Assembly (NCBI GenBank): GCA_034436045.1
Contig: DAOTVZ010000003.1
Coordinates: 1-44,390 of the forward strand
DNA from: H111-94 sp034436045
GTDB lineage: Bacteria; Chloroflexota; Ktedonobacteria; Ktedonobacterales; Ktedonobacteraceae
Length of the DNA: 44,390 bases
Direction: 5' to 3'
The notes below the pieces were generated by a model, which was not told where the DNA came from, did no database searches, and worked only from the letters and a program-made list of their open reading frames with translations. How positions within the stretch are numbered: the first letter of the stretch is position 1; each line of letters starts with the position of its first letter. Of the stretch, positions 8,450-17,551 are shown piece after piece. Both the position numbers and the translations under genes were made by a program.

Positions 8450-8488
8450 GGGGACGAGCTGGCACCCCGTCCCCTCCTTACTTTTTCT
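8450..8488 (+). terminator. Intrinsic terminator inside the kinase leader
   Basis: GGGGACG (8450-8456) and CGTCCCC (8468-8474) form a G+C stem, extendable by one or two further G-C pairs, followed by the pyrimidine tract TCC TTACTTTTTCT to 8488. It stands 110 bases before the kinase start. Confidence 0.65.
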
Positions 8489-8542
8489 ATGGGGATTATT
8501 CAGCACAGCCATATTTTCATGATAAGGATGGTATATATTATA

Positions 8543-8582
8543 GGGCGTGATGAATCCGGGGCGTGATCAATCATGCTCCTAC
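8543..8582. repeat. Dispersed palindromic repeat, partial copy
   Basis: GGGCGTGATGAATC at 8543-8556 is followed by GGGCGTGATCAATCATGCTC and CTAC at 8559-8582. This matches the 3' half of the palindrome seen at 29.2, 37.2-37.5 and 40.8 kb with two mismatches. It ends 16 bases before the sensor-kinase start. Confidence 0.65.
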
Positions 8583-8598
8583 ACGGTGGAAGGACAAC

Positions 8599-11301
8599 AT
8601 GCACTTCACAATCCGTTCATTAGGAGGAAAACTGATCTTCGTTACGGCTCTGACGTTCCTGGTGTGCATGTTTCTGTTAATCTCGCTTGCCTGGGCCGCC
8701 CTGGCCTTTTATGAAACCCATGTTGCGCAGAGCAACGCTGCTCAGCATCTTCTGTCCTTAAAAGAAAGCTACCGGGCGGATAGCGTACAACTCATTCAGC
8801 AGGCAAAGGCTATCGCTGCCGATGAGCGTGTCGTCACTCTGCTATCCTCTTCAGCGACTCAACCGGAGTCGCTGTCTTCCTCGCCAACATCATCGCCGCA
8901 GGCGACTCTGGCCTCGCTGCTGCTTGCGCATCCCAACCTCTGGACGCTCTCTATTTTCACCAGTGACCACACGCTACTTGCCAGCGTTGAGAGCGGTACG
9001 TCGGCACAACTGGTACCTGCTTCCAACGTGAACGCGCTGATCGCTCAGGCGGTGCAGGGGCCTGTCTCATCTCTGCTCCGCGTATCGGTCGCCAATAGCC
9101 GGTCCACGCCCCGTGACCAATGGATGCTTGCGGTCGCCGTCCCTATCGCCTCGCCGACTCCCTCTGCGACGCCCGGCGGCGTCCTGCTGGTTGGGCAACA
9201 GATCAACGATATTTTTGCGGATAGCATGGTACATGACAGCAATCAGAACGTGCTATTGTGCGTCGGCAATCAACTGATCGCGGGTAGCGCACTCAAGCAA
9301 ACTATTTTGAGCGCGGCGTCTGCCACCATTGCGCACATCTGTCAGCCCAATAGCAACGATGAGATAGACCTTTCCATTCGCTATGCACGCGCATCGGCGA
9401 GTGTACAGGCGGCGCATCAGGTAGCCAGTACGCCCTCTCTGGTCATCGTAGATATGGAGCAGAGCAGTCTTAGCCAGAGCATTCGTCTGCACCTGGCGCT
9501 CATCATCCTGGGGAGTGGCTTTTTCATTGTCGGCCTGGGCATCTCGCTCTATTCACTCTTCGCACAAATGCTCTTTATTCGTCCTTTACGACAATTGGAA
9601 GCAAAAGTCCGCTCTCTGGTTGTCAGCAACGGTATCGAGACGACGGGCGTATCCCCACCCGATGAATTAAGTACGCTCTCGCGCTCCTTTAACTTGCTTG
9701 CCGAATCGCTGGAGAACGAGAATCAGGCCATGATCGAGCAGATGGGCAGTCTGCTGGTTCTCAGCGATGCGCTGGTTTCAACGCTTAACCTGGAGCATCT
9801 GCTGGGTGAGATTGTCGCGCGGCTTGGCAATATTATGCAGGCCAGACATGTTTCTTTGCTGCTCTATGGACGCGAAATGTCGTCCCCCTGGGCCGTTGCG
9901 CAATGGTCAGATCAGCCATCCACAATGCCGCAGAGTGAGAGTAACCCGTCGTTGCCCTCGCTGGCTACACCCAGGACACCTGCGACAAATCCTGGCATCC
10001 CTACGCTCGGCGCAGTCACCGTACATGCCGACTTTAAAGACGATATTACGATGGCACCCACAACTAAATTGGCCTCTGTGCCTGCGCAACGTCTCTCAAG
10101 TTCTAGCGGTAAGGGCAGCGCGCTTAAGCCGAATAAGCAATCGACACCACCACTGCCGGATCGATCCCAGACGCGCATCCCGCGTCCCGCGCTGCGCGAC
10201 CTGGATATGATTCTGGCGCGCATGGTCATCCAGCGCAAGAAAATCGCTTATGCCGAGAATATCGAAGATGTCTATCAAGAGCGCAAGGAGACCTGGGCGT
10301 GCATGGCGCGGGACGCGGGCTATCACTCCGTAATCGCTGTGCCGCTTTTATTGCAAGATCAGGCTATCGGCGCATTTATCCTTTATGATGACCAGCCGCG
10401 TCTGTACAGTAGCCGCGATACTTTCCTGCTGAGTACCGCCGCCATTCAGGCTTCAATGGCGATTCAGAATGCCCTGCTCTTCGCAGAGGTGAAAGATAAG
10501 AACGCCGCGCTGGAACGCGCTGACCGGCTCAAATCACAATTTCTGGCTAATGTTACGCACGAGCTACGCACGCCCTTGCACAGCATCATCAGTTATGGCG
10601 AATTGATGCTCGACGGCTACCTGGACGGCGAATTGACGACGGAACAGGAAGAGAATATTCGCTTCATGGTGCGTAGCGCCGAAGACCTGGCCCACCTGGT
10701 CAACGATATGCTGGATCTCTCCAAGATCGAGGCCGACCGCATCGAGATCAAACTGGAGCCAATCGACCTGACGCAAAGTCTGCGCGATGTGGTCAGCCAG
10801 CTCAAGCCCATTGCGGATAGTAAGCACCTGTGCTTGATGCTCGACATCGAAGAGAATCTGCCAAAAGTGTTGGCCGACGGTCAGCGCTGCCGACAAATCT
10901 TGCTCAATCTGGTCTCCAACGCGCTCAAGTTTACCGAGCAGGGAGGCGTGACTATTAGTGCTACGCTCTTACACCGCGATGATACTGTGCGAATTGCCGT
11001 TCGTGATACAGGTATAGGCATCTCACCGGCAGCACTGAACTATATTTTTGAGGCGTTCCGCCAGGCCGACGGCAGCACAACACGCCGCTTCGGTGGCACC
11101 GGCCTCGGCCTGACGATTGCCAAAAAACTGGTTGAACTACAGGGCGGTGAGGTCGCTGTGGAAAGCGTTGTGGGTCAGGGTTCAACTTTCTCCTTTACCT
11201 TGCCCGTAGCGCTGGCACCCATGCTCATAGGCGTACAATCGCACTCGAAAGAGGAAAAGGATGAACACAACCACCAGGCAGAAAACTATTCTCATTGTTG
11301 A
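8599..11301 (+). CDS. Membrane sensor histidine kinase (extracellular sensor, HAMP, split GAF, HisKA, HATPase)
   Basis: The 900-residue kinase has a transmembrane helix at about residues 12-36 and an extracytoplasmic sensor domain to about 295. A second helix (about 300-325) and a HAMP-like segment ending ...LAESLENE follow. A GAF domain starts at LLVLSDALVSTLNLEHLL and is interrupted by a Pro/Ser/Thr-rich insert of about 100 residues (roughly 423-527). The GAF core resumes at AYAENI...HSVIAVPLLLQDQAIGAFILYDD. The kinase core has the phosphorylated His at residue 654 (HELRTPLHSIISYGEL), the N box NLVSNALKFT, and DTGIGISP and GGTGLGLTIAKKL ATP-binding motifs. I chose the ATG at 8599, which follows GGAAGGACAAC, over 8563, which reads through the repeat. 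The last 41 bases overlap the response-regulator gene. Confidence 0.93.
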   Translation: MHFTIRSLGGKLIFVTALTFLVCMFLLISLAWAALAFYETHVAQSNAAQHLLSLKESYRADSVQLIQQAKAIAADERVVTLLSSSATQPESLSSSPTSSPQATLASLLLAHPNLWTLSIFTSDHTLLASVESGTSAQLVPASNVNALIAQAVQGPVSSLLRVSVANSRSTPRDQWMLAVAVPIASPTPSATPGGVLLVGQQINDIFADSMVHDSNQNVLLCVGNQLIAGSALKQTILSAASATIAHICQPNSNDEIDLSIRYARASASVQAAHQVASTPSLVIVDMEQSSLSQSIRLHLALIILGSGFFIVGLGISLYSLFAQMLFIRPLRQLEAKVRSLVVSNGIETTGVSPPDELSTLSRSFNLLAESLENENQAMIEQMGSLLVLSDALVSTLNLEHLLGEIVARLGNIMQARHVSLLLYGREMSSPWAVAQWSDQPSTMPQSESNPSLPSLATPRTPATNPGIPTLGAVTVHADFKDDITMAPTTKLASVPAQRLSSSSGKGSALKPNKQSTPPLPDRSQTRIPRPALRDLDMILARMVIQRKKIAYAENIEDVYQERKETWACMARDAGYHSVIAVPLLLQDQAIGAFILYDDQPRLYSSRDTFLLSTAAIQASMAIQNALLFAEVKDKNAALERADRLKSQFLANVTHELRTPLHSIISYGELMLDGYLDGELTTEQEENIRFMVRSAEDLAHLVNDMLDLSKIEADRIEIKLEPIDLTQSLRDVVSQLKPIADSKHLCLMLDIEENLPKVLADGQRCRQILLNLVSNALKFTEQGGVTISATLLHRDDTVRIAVRDTGIGISPAALNYIFEAFRQADGSTTRRFGGTGLGLTIAKKLVELQGGEVAVESVVGQGSTFSFTLPVALAPMLIGVQSHSKEEKDEHNHQAENYSHC

Positions 11302-11647
11302 GAATGAAGTCTCGAACCGTATTTTGATTGAGCGTGTCCTCTCTACACGCGGCTATCGCTGTCTTTCCGCCTCCAACGGTCGTGAGGCGCTTGACCTCTT
11401 AGATCGCGAGCGCGTTGACTTGATCCTTACCGACCTCTCCATGCCTGTCCTTGATGGCTATCGCACCACACAGCTCATCCGCGCTCGTCCCGGCATGGCC
11501 GATGTGCCCATCGTAGCCGTGACCGCCTTCGCCTTAAATGACGAAGGTGAGGCGGCACGCAACATTGGCTGCACCGAATACCTGACCAAGCCCTTCAAGC
11601 CACGCCAGTTGCTTGAGCTTGTAGAGCGGCTACTACCCAACACATAA
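11261..11647 (+). CDS. Stand-alone CheY-like response regulator
   Basis: The 128-residue product is a single receiver with no output domain. Phospho-acceptor D58 sits in LILTDLSMP, the signalling Thr in VAVTAF, and K110 in EYLTKPF. The usual first acidic pair is reduced to EN-E (ILIVENE) in place of the common DD, a frequent variant in receivers working with hybrid-type kinases. GAAAGAGGAAAAGG precedes the ATG and lies inside the end of the kinase gene. The two genes overlap by 41 bases in different frames and are probably translationally coupled. It should be the immediate phosphate receiver of the kinase, passing signal by protein contact rather than DNA binding. Confidence 0.93.
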   Translation: MNTTTRQKTILIVENEVSNRILIERVLSTRGYRCLSASNGREALDLLDRERVDLILTDLSMPVLDGYRTTQLIRARPGMADVPIVAVTAFALNDEGEAARNIGCTEYLTKPFKPRQLLELVERLLPNT

Positions 11648-11784
11648 TGGTTTGAATGTGATCAATGATGGGTCAATGGGGAATGGAAGATACGGTGGTT
11701 CAGGCGATAAATCGCGCAGTGGATGCGTAAACCAGGTCCCTGTGGGATTATTATTACTCTATGTTAGAGAAGTGGGAGAAGGAT

Positions 11785-13299
11785 ATGGATATTCAAATTA
11801 CAACGCAAGCTGCACCGCAAATTCAGTGCGACGCTCTGATTGTCAGCGCGGCACAAGATAAAGGACATGGTCTGCAATTCTCATCGGTGGCCATCGCCAT
11901 TAATGACGTACTGAATGGCTTGCTCGATGAACTCGTCGCCGATGGCGAATTTAAGGGCGCGGTGGGCGAACTGCTGACGTTGCACCCAATGGGACGTATA
12001 CCGGCCAAACGGGTTGTCGTCGTCGGTCTGGGAGATAGGGAACGAATCACGATCCAGACGCTGCAACGGAGCGCCGCCACTGCCGCGCGCCACCTGCAAG
12101 CGACCGGTGCCAGGCATATCGTGCTGGCAATGCAGTGGAGCGGTGGCGAGATTAGCGCTTTGCAGAGCATGCAAGCGCAGGTAGAAGGGGCTTTACTGGG
12201 CCTCTATACCTTCCGCCACTATCAGCACCGCGACGAACCTGCTCAGGGCGTTACGCGCCTGCAACTGTTCAGCGATGGTCTCAACCAGGACGAGGTGGAG
12301 CAGGCGATCTCTCGCGGGCGCATTATGGCCGAAGCCACTAATCTCGCGCGTGACCTGGTCAATGAGCCGCCCAACATCCTCACGCCGACCGAACTGGCGA
12401 ACCGGGCCAGCGCAATGGCCCGCGAGGTCGGTCTGGAATGCGAGGTCTTCGACCGCGCCAAAATTGAAGAACTACAGATGGGCGGCCTGCTCGGCGTCAC
12501 ACGCGGCAGCGCGGAGCCACCACGCTTTATCGTCCTGCGCTATCGCGGCGCGCCGGAACAGGGCAACAAAGGTATGGCGCTGGTCGGCAAGGGCATCACC
12601 TTCGATAGCGGTGGCATCTCCATCAAGCCTGCCGCCGGTATGGACGAGATGAAAGGTGACATGGGGGGCGCTGCCGCCGTCATCGGGGCCATGCGTGCCA
12701 TTGCGCTGCTCAAGCCGCACATCAACGTCACCGGCCTCGTGCCTACCTGTGAGAATATGCCCGATGGCGCGTCCTACCATCCCGGCGATATTCTGCGCAT
12801 CATGAACGGCAAAACCATCGAGATCGTCAACACCGATGCCGAAGGCCGCCTGATCCTGGCCGACGCGCTCTCCTATGCCACCAGGGAGGGCCTATCGCCC
12901 ATCATTGATCTTGCTACCCTGACCGGCGGCATCGTCGTCGCGCTCGGCACCGTCATGACCGGCCTGTTCTGCAATAACGAGCAGTTGACACAGCAGATAC
13001 TGCGCGCCGGACAACTGGCGGGCGAGAAATACTGGCCCATGCCGCTCGATGACGAGTACCGCGAGCAGATCAAGAGCGAGATTGCCGACATCAAGCAAAC
13101 GGGTGGCAGACCAGCTTCCTCCGTCACTGCTGCCAAGATACTGGAAAACTTTGTCGGCGACGCTCAAAGTACACAGTGGGCACACCTCGATATCGCGGGC
13201 ACCAGCTATATTGAGGATAAAAAAGCCTACCAGGAGAAGGGTGGCACCGGCGTTGGTGTGCGCACTCTTGCCACCCTGGTATTGATGAGGTCAGCGTGA
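11785..13299 (+). CDS. pepA: Leucyl aminopeptidase (M17 family)
   Basis: The 504-residue cytosolic enzyme removes N-terminal residues from peptides using two metal ions. The M17 signature NTDAEGRLILADAL is complete, and the metal-binding Lys and Asp are seen in GKGITFDSGGISIKP. The catalytic Arg lies in the signature (EGR). The N-terminal macro-like domain (about 1-165) is present. I prefer the ATG at 11785 to the one at 11761: GGGAGAAGGAT precedes it and the family N-terminus begins there (DIQITTQAAPQIQCDALIV). Some M17 proteins also bind DNA as XerA/PepA accessory proteins; nothing here tests that. The last bases overlap the convergent oxidoreductase gene by nine bases. Confidence 0.95.
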   Translation: MDIQITTQAAPQIQCDALIVSAAQDKGHGLQFSSVAIAINDVLNGLLDELVADGEFKGAVGELLTLHPMGRIPAKRVVVVGLGDRERITIQTLQRSAATAARHLQATGARHIVLAMQWSGGEISALQSMQAQVEGALLGLYTFRHYQHRDEPAQGVTRLQLFSDGLNQDEVEQAISRGRIMAEATNLARDLVNEPPNILTPTELANRASAMAREVGLECEVFDRAKIEELQMGGLLGVTRGSAEPPRFIVLRYRGAPEQGNKGMALVGKGITFDSGGISIKPAAGMDEMKGDMGGAAAVIGAMRAIALLKPHINVTGLVPTCENMPDGASYHPGDILRIMNGKTIEIVNTDAEGRLILADALSYATREGLSPIIDLATLTGGIVVALGTVMTGLFCNNEQLTQQILRAGQLAGEKYWPMPLDDEYREQIKSEIADIKQTGGRPASSVTAAKILENFVGDAQSTQWAHLDIAGTSYIEDKKAYQEKGGTGVGVRTLATLVLMRSA

Positions 13300-14745
13300 T
13301 CTTTTCTCTATGCCAGCTAAGTAGCGTAGCGCGGCATGCGCGGCATAATAGCCGCACATGCCATGCACACCGCCCCCTGGTGGGGTCGAGGACGAGCAGA
13401 GATAGAGACGCGGGTTGGGTGTGCTGTAGGGTACGAGACGGGGCAAGGGGCGGGTAAAAAGCTGAAGGAGATCAGCCGAACCGCCATTAATATCGCCGCC
13501 GATATAGTTGGCATTGTAGGCTTCCAGTTGCGCGGGTGAGGTCACGTGCCGGGCCAGAACGCGCTCACGGAAGCCGGGCGCGAAACGCTCGATCTGCTCC
13601 TCGATACGCTCTGTCATGTCAAAACTGCTGCCGTTCGGCACGTGGCAATAGGCCCACACGGTCTGCTTGCCTGCCGGGGCGCGCGTCGCGTCAAAAAGGC
13701 TCTGCTGGGCCAGCAGGACATAAGGGCGCGTCGGCGGCTCACCTCGCCCGCACTGACGCTCCGATAGCGCGATCTCTTCCAGCGACCAGCCCAGGTGAAC
13801 GGTGCCTGCACGCAAACATTCCGCAGCCTTCCAGGGCACCGCTCCATCCAGCGCGTAATCGATTTTGAACGCCCCTGGCCCGTAGCGATAGCGCTCCAGG
13901 GCGCGTTGATAGGACTCCGGCAACATGGAACCTGCCATGCGTATAAGCTGGCGTGGCGTCACATCGCATAATACTACGCGCGAAGAAGGCAACAGACGTA
14001 AATCCTCTATCACTGCGTTGGTCACGATCTCAGCGCCGAGCGAACGTATGTAAGCCGCCAGCGCTTCCACGATCTGTTGTGAACCACCGCGCGCGACTGG
14101 CCAGCCGAGGGCATGACCCGCGATAGCCAGCACAAGCCCGAAGGCAGCGCCGGGCATCTGCTCCAACGGCAACATCGAATGCGCCGCCAGACCGGCAAAC
14201 AGCGCCCGTGCCCTCTCACCTCTAAATAACTGCCGCGCCAGCCCACATGTCGAACGCAACGCCTTCAAACCGAAGCGTGCCAACGCCAATGGATGCGTCA
14301 ACATCTGAGGACGGAGTGGCCCTAGCAATGCCTGGGATAGCACGGGCCAGTCATCCACCAGCGGCTTCATCACGCGACAATAGACACGTGCATCCTCGCG
14401 GCAATCCAGCGTCTCCGCCGTCTCCTCAACGGAGCGCGCCAGCAGCACGGCGCTGCCTTCTTCAGTGGGGTGTGCCAGGGGTATAGGAGGTTGAATCCAG
14501 TCCAGGCCGTGCTGCTCTAGTGGCAAGGTGCGCAGGAAGGGCGAACCCAGAGCCAATGGGTGGATAGCGGAACAGACATCATGCAGGAAGCCCGGCAGGG
14601 TCAGCGCCATCGAACGTGCGCCACCGCCAATCGTCTCTTTTGCCTCAAAGACGCAGACCGAGTATCCGGCCTGGGCCAATACTGCCGCCGCTGCCAGCCC
14701 ATTTGGCCCCGCCCCGATCACAATCGCATCATACCGATAATGCAT
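13291..14745 (-). CDS. CrtI/phytoene-desaturase-like FAD-dependent oxidoreductase
   Basis: The 484-residue product has an N-terminal dinucleotide-binding fold (IVIGAGPNGLAAAAVLAQAG, then the acidic end in VCVFEAKETIGGGARS). It ends with the family's FAD-contacting block (RLYLCSSSTPPGGGVHGMCGYYAAHAALR, discontinuous here). This marks the CrtI-like amine-oxidase superfamily, in the branch of general NAD(P)/FAD oxidoreductases (PYROXD2-like) rather than true carotenoid desaturases. No phytoene synthase or other carotenoid gene is nearby, so the substrate is unknown. AGGAGACAATT precedes the ATG at 14745. The 3' end overlaps that of pepA by nine bases on the opposite strand, leaving no room for a terminator. 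Confidence 0.88.
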   Translation of the reverse strand: MHYRYDAIVIGAGPNGLAAAAVLAQAGYSVCVFEAKETIGGGARSMALTLPGFLHDVCSAIHPLALGSPFLRTLPLEQHGLDWIQPPIPLAHPTEEGSAVLLARSVEETAETLDCREDARVYCRVMKPLVDDWPVLSQALLGPLRPQMLTHPLALARFGLKALRSTCGLARQLFRGERARALFAGLAAHSMLPLEQMPGAAFGLVLAIAGHALGWPVARGGSQQIVEALAAYIRSLGAEIVTNAVIEDLRLLPSSRVVLCDVTPRQLIRMAGSMLPESYQRALERYRYGPGAFKIDYALDGAVPWKAAECLRAGTVHLGWSLEEIALSERQCGRGEPPTRPYVLLAQQSLFDATRAPAGKQTVWAYCHVPNGSSFDMTERIEEQIERFAPGFRERVLARHVTSPAQLEAYNANYIGGDINGGSADLLQLFTRPLPRLVPYSTPNPRLYLCSSSTPPGGGVHGMCGYYAAHAALRYLAGIEKRSR

Positions 14746-14916
14746 AATTGTCTCCTGAATAAAAAATAACTGTACTTAGTATAACATCTGATAGCAAGCG
14801 AGTATATTTTGTATAAAGATCAGTTTTTATTTATAAACTTTCTATGCTATACTATACATACTTTGGCTTATAAAAGTATTGCAAGGCGAGCATGAACATT
14901 GCGTTCCAGGTGACCT
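14746..14916. promoter_or_regulatory. AT-rich divergent promoter region
   Basis: This 171 bp region between divergent genes is far more AT-rich than its surroundings. TATACT at 14848-14853 is a plausible -10 for the kinase to the right. AGTATA at 14777-14782 reads TATACT on the other strand for the oxidoreductase. The -35 boxes are weak on both strands. Confidence 0.4.
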
Positions 14917-16857
14917 ATGGAAAGGCATACCGTGATGGATACAGAGTCAGCAGCATGCACGTTATCTTTTGATAACCTGAGCTTGTTGAGAAGCATCATT
15001 GATGCTCTCTCGGCCCACATTGCTGTTCTTGATAAAGAGGGTGCGATCCTGATGGTTAATGAATCGTGGCGGCGTTTTGCGCAAATGAATCAGATGCAAA
15101 CGCAAGATACCGGCGTTGGCTCGAATTACTTAGAGATATGTGACAGGGCATTGGGCACTGATGCGTTGACCGCACGCATGGTCGCACATGGTATTCGCAA
15201 TGTGATTGAGGGCAGACGTGCAAACTTTATGCTCGATTATCCTTGTTACAGCATAAAGGGTTCACTATGGTTTCAGGTAAATATTTCAAAATTCTCAGTA
15301 CATGATAGAGATTACATTATTGTTGCGCATGAGAATATTACGGAGTGGAAACAGGCGGAGCAGCGCCTCCAGGAAAGTGAAAAGCGTTTTCGTCTGCTCA
15401 TTGAGAGAAGCTCCGATGTCATTGTGATGCTTGATGCAGAAGGGATTATACGCTATATCAGCCCCTCTATTGAAACGTTGCTGGGCTATCGGCCTCAGCA
15501 GTGCATCGGGCATAACGTCTTTGAACTGGTGTACCCGGAGGATGTAGCCTTTCTAAAGCAGGATTTTCAAGACTTTGTGCAACAGCCGGGAGGCATCCGT
15601 ACCCTCCAGGGGCGCATGGTGCGTAGCGATGGCTCGTGGCTTTGGATTGATATTCATGCCGCCAACTATCTGCACGATCCTGATGTGCAGGCGGTGATTG
15701 CCAACTACCGTGACATCACAAAGATTGTGCAAAATGAGCAAGAGCTGCGGGTCGCAAAAGATAAACTGGAGGCCATTTTGCAAAGTGTCGCCGACGGCAT
15801 CATGGTACAGGATGAGAACGGCCAACTGCTCTATGCCAACAAGGCCGCCGCTGATGTGCTGGACTATGAGAGTGTCGAGCAGTTGCTGGACAAATCGTGG
15901 GAGGAGATACTGGGACAGTTCGAGATGGTCGATGAGAAGGGGCAGGTGCTGGGGCCAGGTAGTCTACCCGGTTGCCGTGTTCTGGCCGGAGAACGGGAAG
16001 CGAGGGCTATTATTCACTCGACCAGCAGAGTGACCGGCGCTCAGCACTGGGCCATCGTGCAGTCGCGCCCCGTATTAGATGCGCATGGCAAGGTTCTCTT
16101 TGCCATCACCATCATTCATGATCTGACCGAGCAGAAAGAGATGGAGCGGCGTAAGGATGAGTTTATTGCCATGGCCAGCCACGAGTTGAAGACGCCGCTC
16201 ACCAGCTTGAAGATTTTCATGGGTGTTTTGCAACGGCGTTTCCGCAAGAATGGTGAAGACCAGTATCTGGAATATCTAAGCAAAATTGAAACGCAACTCA
16301 ACACGCTCACCGAGTTGATTAATGATATGCTGGATGTCTCGCGTATCCAGCTTGGCAAGCTCCTTCTGCGCAAAGGGCATTTCGAGCTAAGCATGTTGAT
16401 ACGGGAGACTATCGATAATCTGGGCGGTGTGCAAACAACACACACCATTCGCTACGAGTCTTCAACAGAGGTGCAGGTCTTCGCCGACCGCTATCGTATC
16501 GGCCAGGTGCTGATTAATTTACTTACCAATGCTGTTAAGTATTCGCCACCGGGTAGTGAGGTCATTGTCCAGCTCTCTACCACCGGAGAGTATGCTCTCG
16601 TGAGTGTACAGGATTTCGGCATCGGCATTGATGAGGCCGACCAGCAAAAGATTTTTGAACGCTTTTACCAGGTCACGGGGCCGGTCGAAAAGACCTTCCC
16701 CGGCCTGGGCATCGGCCTCTACATCTCCAATGAGATCATTAAATGCCATCACGGGAAAATGTGGGTCGAGAGCCACAAGGGAGAGGGTTCCACATTCAGT
16801 TTTATGTTGCCCTTGTATGGGTCAGGTATAGGAGGAGGACAAAGTGTGCCAGTATAG
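14917..16857 (+). CDS. Soluble multi-PAS sensor histidine kinase
   Basis: The 646-residue kinase has no membrane segment, so it senses a cytoplasmic signal. It has three PAS units: about 22-140 (IIDALSAHIAVLDKEGAIL), 150-270 (IERSSDVIVMLDAEGIIRYI, with the PAC-like segment GRMVRSDGSWLWIDIHA) and 285-405 (ILQSVADGIMVQDENGQLLY). The HisKA helix pair follows with His 422 (MASHELKTPLTSLKIF). The ATP-binding lid contains NLLTNAVKYSPPGSEV, VQDFGIGID and GLGIGLYIS. Start choice is uncertain: the ATG at 14917 follows AGGTGACCT, and the one at 14935 follows GGAAAGG. It overlaps the receiver gene that follows by 14 bases, forming a two-gene system. Confidence 0.92.
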   Translation: MERHTVMDTESAACTLSFDNLSLLRSIIDALSAHIAVLDKEGAILMVNESWRRFAQMNQMQTQDTGVGSNYLEICDRALGTDALTARMVAHGIRNVIEGRRANFMLDYPCYSIKGSLWFQVNISKFSVHDRDYIIVAHENITEWKQAEQRLQESEKRFRLLIERSSDVIVMLDAEGIIRYISPSIETLLGYRPQQCIGHNVFELVYPEDVAFLKQDFQDFVQQPGGIRTLQGRMVRSDGSWLWIDIHAANYLHDPDVQAVIANYRDITKIVQNEQELRVAKDKLEAILQSVADGIMVQDENGQLLYANKAAADVLDYESVEQLLDKSWEEILGQFEMVDEKGQVLGPGSLPGCRVLAGEREARAIIHSTSRVTGAQHWAIVQSRPVLDAHGKVLFAITIIHDLTEQKEMERRKDEFIAMASHELKTPLTSLKIFMGVLQRRFRKNGEDQYLEYLSKIETQLNTLTELINDMLDVSRIQLGKLLLRKGHFELSMLIRETIDNLGGVQTTHTIRYESSTEVQVFADRYRIGQVLINLLTNAVKYSPPGSEVIVQLSTTGEYALVSVQDFGIGIDEADQQKIFERFYQVTGPVEKTFPGLGIGLYISNEIIKCHHGKMWVESHKGEGSTFSFMLPLYGSGIGGGQSVPV

Positions 16858-17221
16858 CGAGGGGAGCAAGAAAAAAGTCCTGGTAGTCGATGACGACCCA
16901 GGCATCATCTACGCTATGCGACTGTTGCTGGAAGAGGAGGGCTATGCCGTAACATTGCTGGATCGAGGGGAAGAGGTAGAAAAGGTTCTCGCCACCAACC
17001 CGCCGGACATCATTTTGCTGGATATGTTGCTTTCTGGCAAAGATGGGCGCGCGATCACACGCCAGTTAAAAAGCCAGGAGCAAACCCGCCATATTCCCAT
17101 CATCATGTTTTCCGCCCACCCCAGTCTAAGCAAGGAAGCCCCGGCAGCGGGTGCCGACGATTTTATGACCAAGCCTTTCAAAATCGAAGTTCTCCTGGAA
17201 AAACTGGCCCGCTATACGTAA
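16844..17221 (+). CDS. Stand-alone CheY-like response regulator (GTG start)
   Basis: The 125-residue product is a single receiver: acidic cluster VVDDDPG near residue 17, acceptor D60 in IILLDMLLSG, Ser in IIMFSAHP and K110 in DFMTKPF. The gene starts with GTG at 16844 after GGAGGAGGACAAA, inside the end of the kinase gene. It is probably translationally coupled to the PAS kinase. Having no output domain, it must act through a partner protein or a phosphorelay. The arrangement repeats that at 11261, which suggests the two kinase-receiver pairs follow one design. Confidence 0.92.
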   Translation: MCQYSEGSKKKVLVVDDDPGIIYAMRLLLEEEGYAVTLLDRGEEVEKVLATNPPDIILLDMLLSGKDGRAITRQLKSQEQTRHIPIIMFSAHPSLSKEAPAAGADDFMTKPFKIEVLLEKLARYT

Positions 17222-17551
17222 GGCGTGATGATGTGGATTAACAAGTGTCATACTTTACTTTTTGCCGAACCGCTCGATGGACGGTAATGATGGCTTGATA
17301 CTCAAGCTGTCGATTGTGGCAACGTATAAAAAATCCATTAAGAAATCGCTATCAGTGTGAAAATCGTATGCAAAGCCCTTGAAAACCCACACGGGATAGT
17401 GTATGCTGTCTTGCGGTATCCAATCTCGGTCTCGCATACAGTGCTCGTCCAGGTATCATATCCCACGCTGGTAGGGGGAGAAGAAAAACTGGTGACACCT
17501 GCTAGATATGGACCCGGAGGATTACCAACATATCATAAGGAGGTCCCTAGT
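17222..17551. other. Intergenic region before the zinc-ribbon gene
   Basis: The 330 bp hold no convincing gene, terminator or strong promoter. An open frame from 17357 runs into the zinc-ribbon gene, but its first 65 codons have no ribosome site or family similarity and I treat them as untranslated leader. Confidence 0.5.

Larger units (their letters stand above)
8285..8488 (+). ncRNA. Structured leader RNA or small RNA ending in an intrinsic terminator
   Basis: The region between the promoter and the sensor kinase has no long coding sequence but a layered fold. CCCCAT (8377-8382) can pair with ATGGGG (8445-8450), and CACGCGCA (8390-8397) with TGCGCGTG (8435-8442). A competing stem CGCGCAT (8411-8417) with ATGCGCG (8434-8440) uses the same 3' strand. 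It ends in the terminator at 8450-8488. This is the layout of an attenuator, or of a roughly 205-nt independent small RNA. I could not match it to a known riboswitch class. Confidence 0.45.

Noticed and set aside
8347..8550. A 67-codon frame in the kinase leader
   Set aside because: No ribosome site; it crosses the terminator hairpin and the palindromic repeat.
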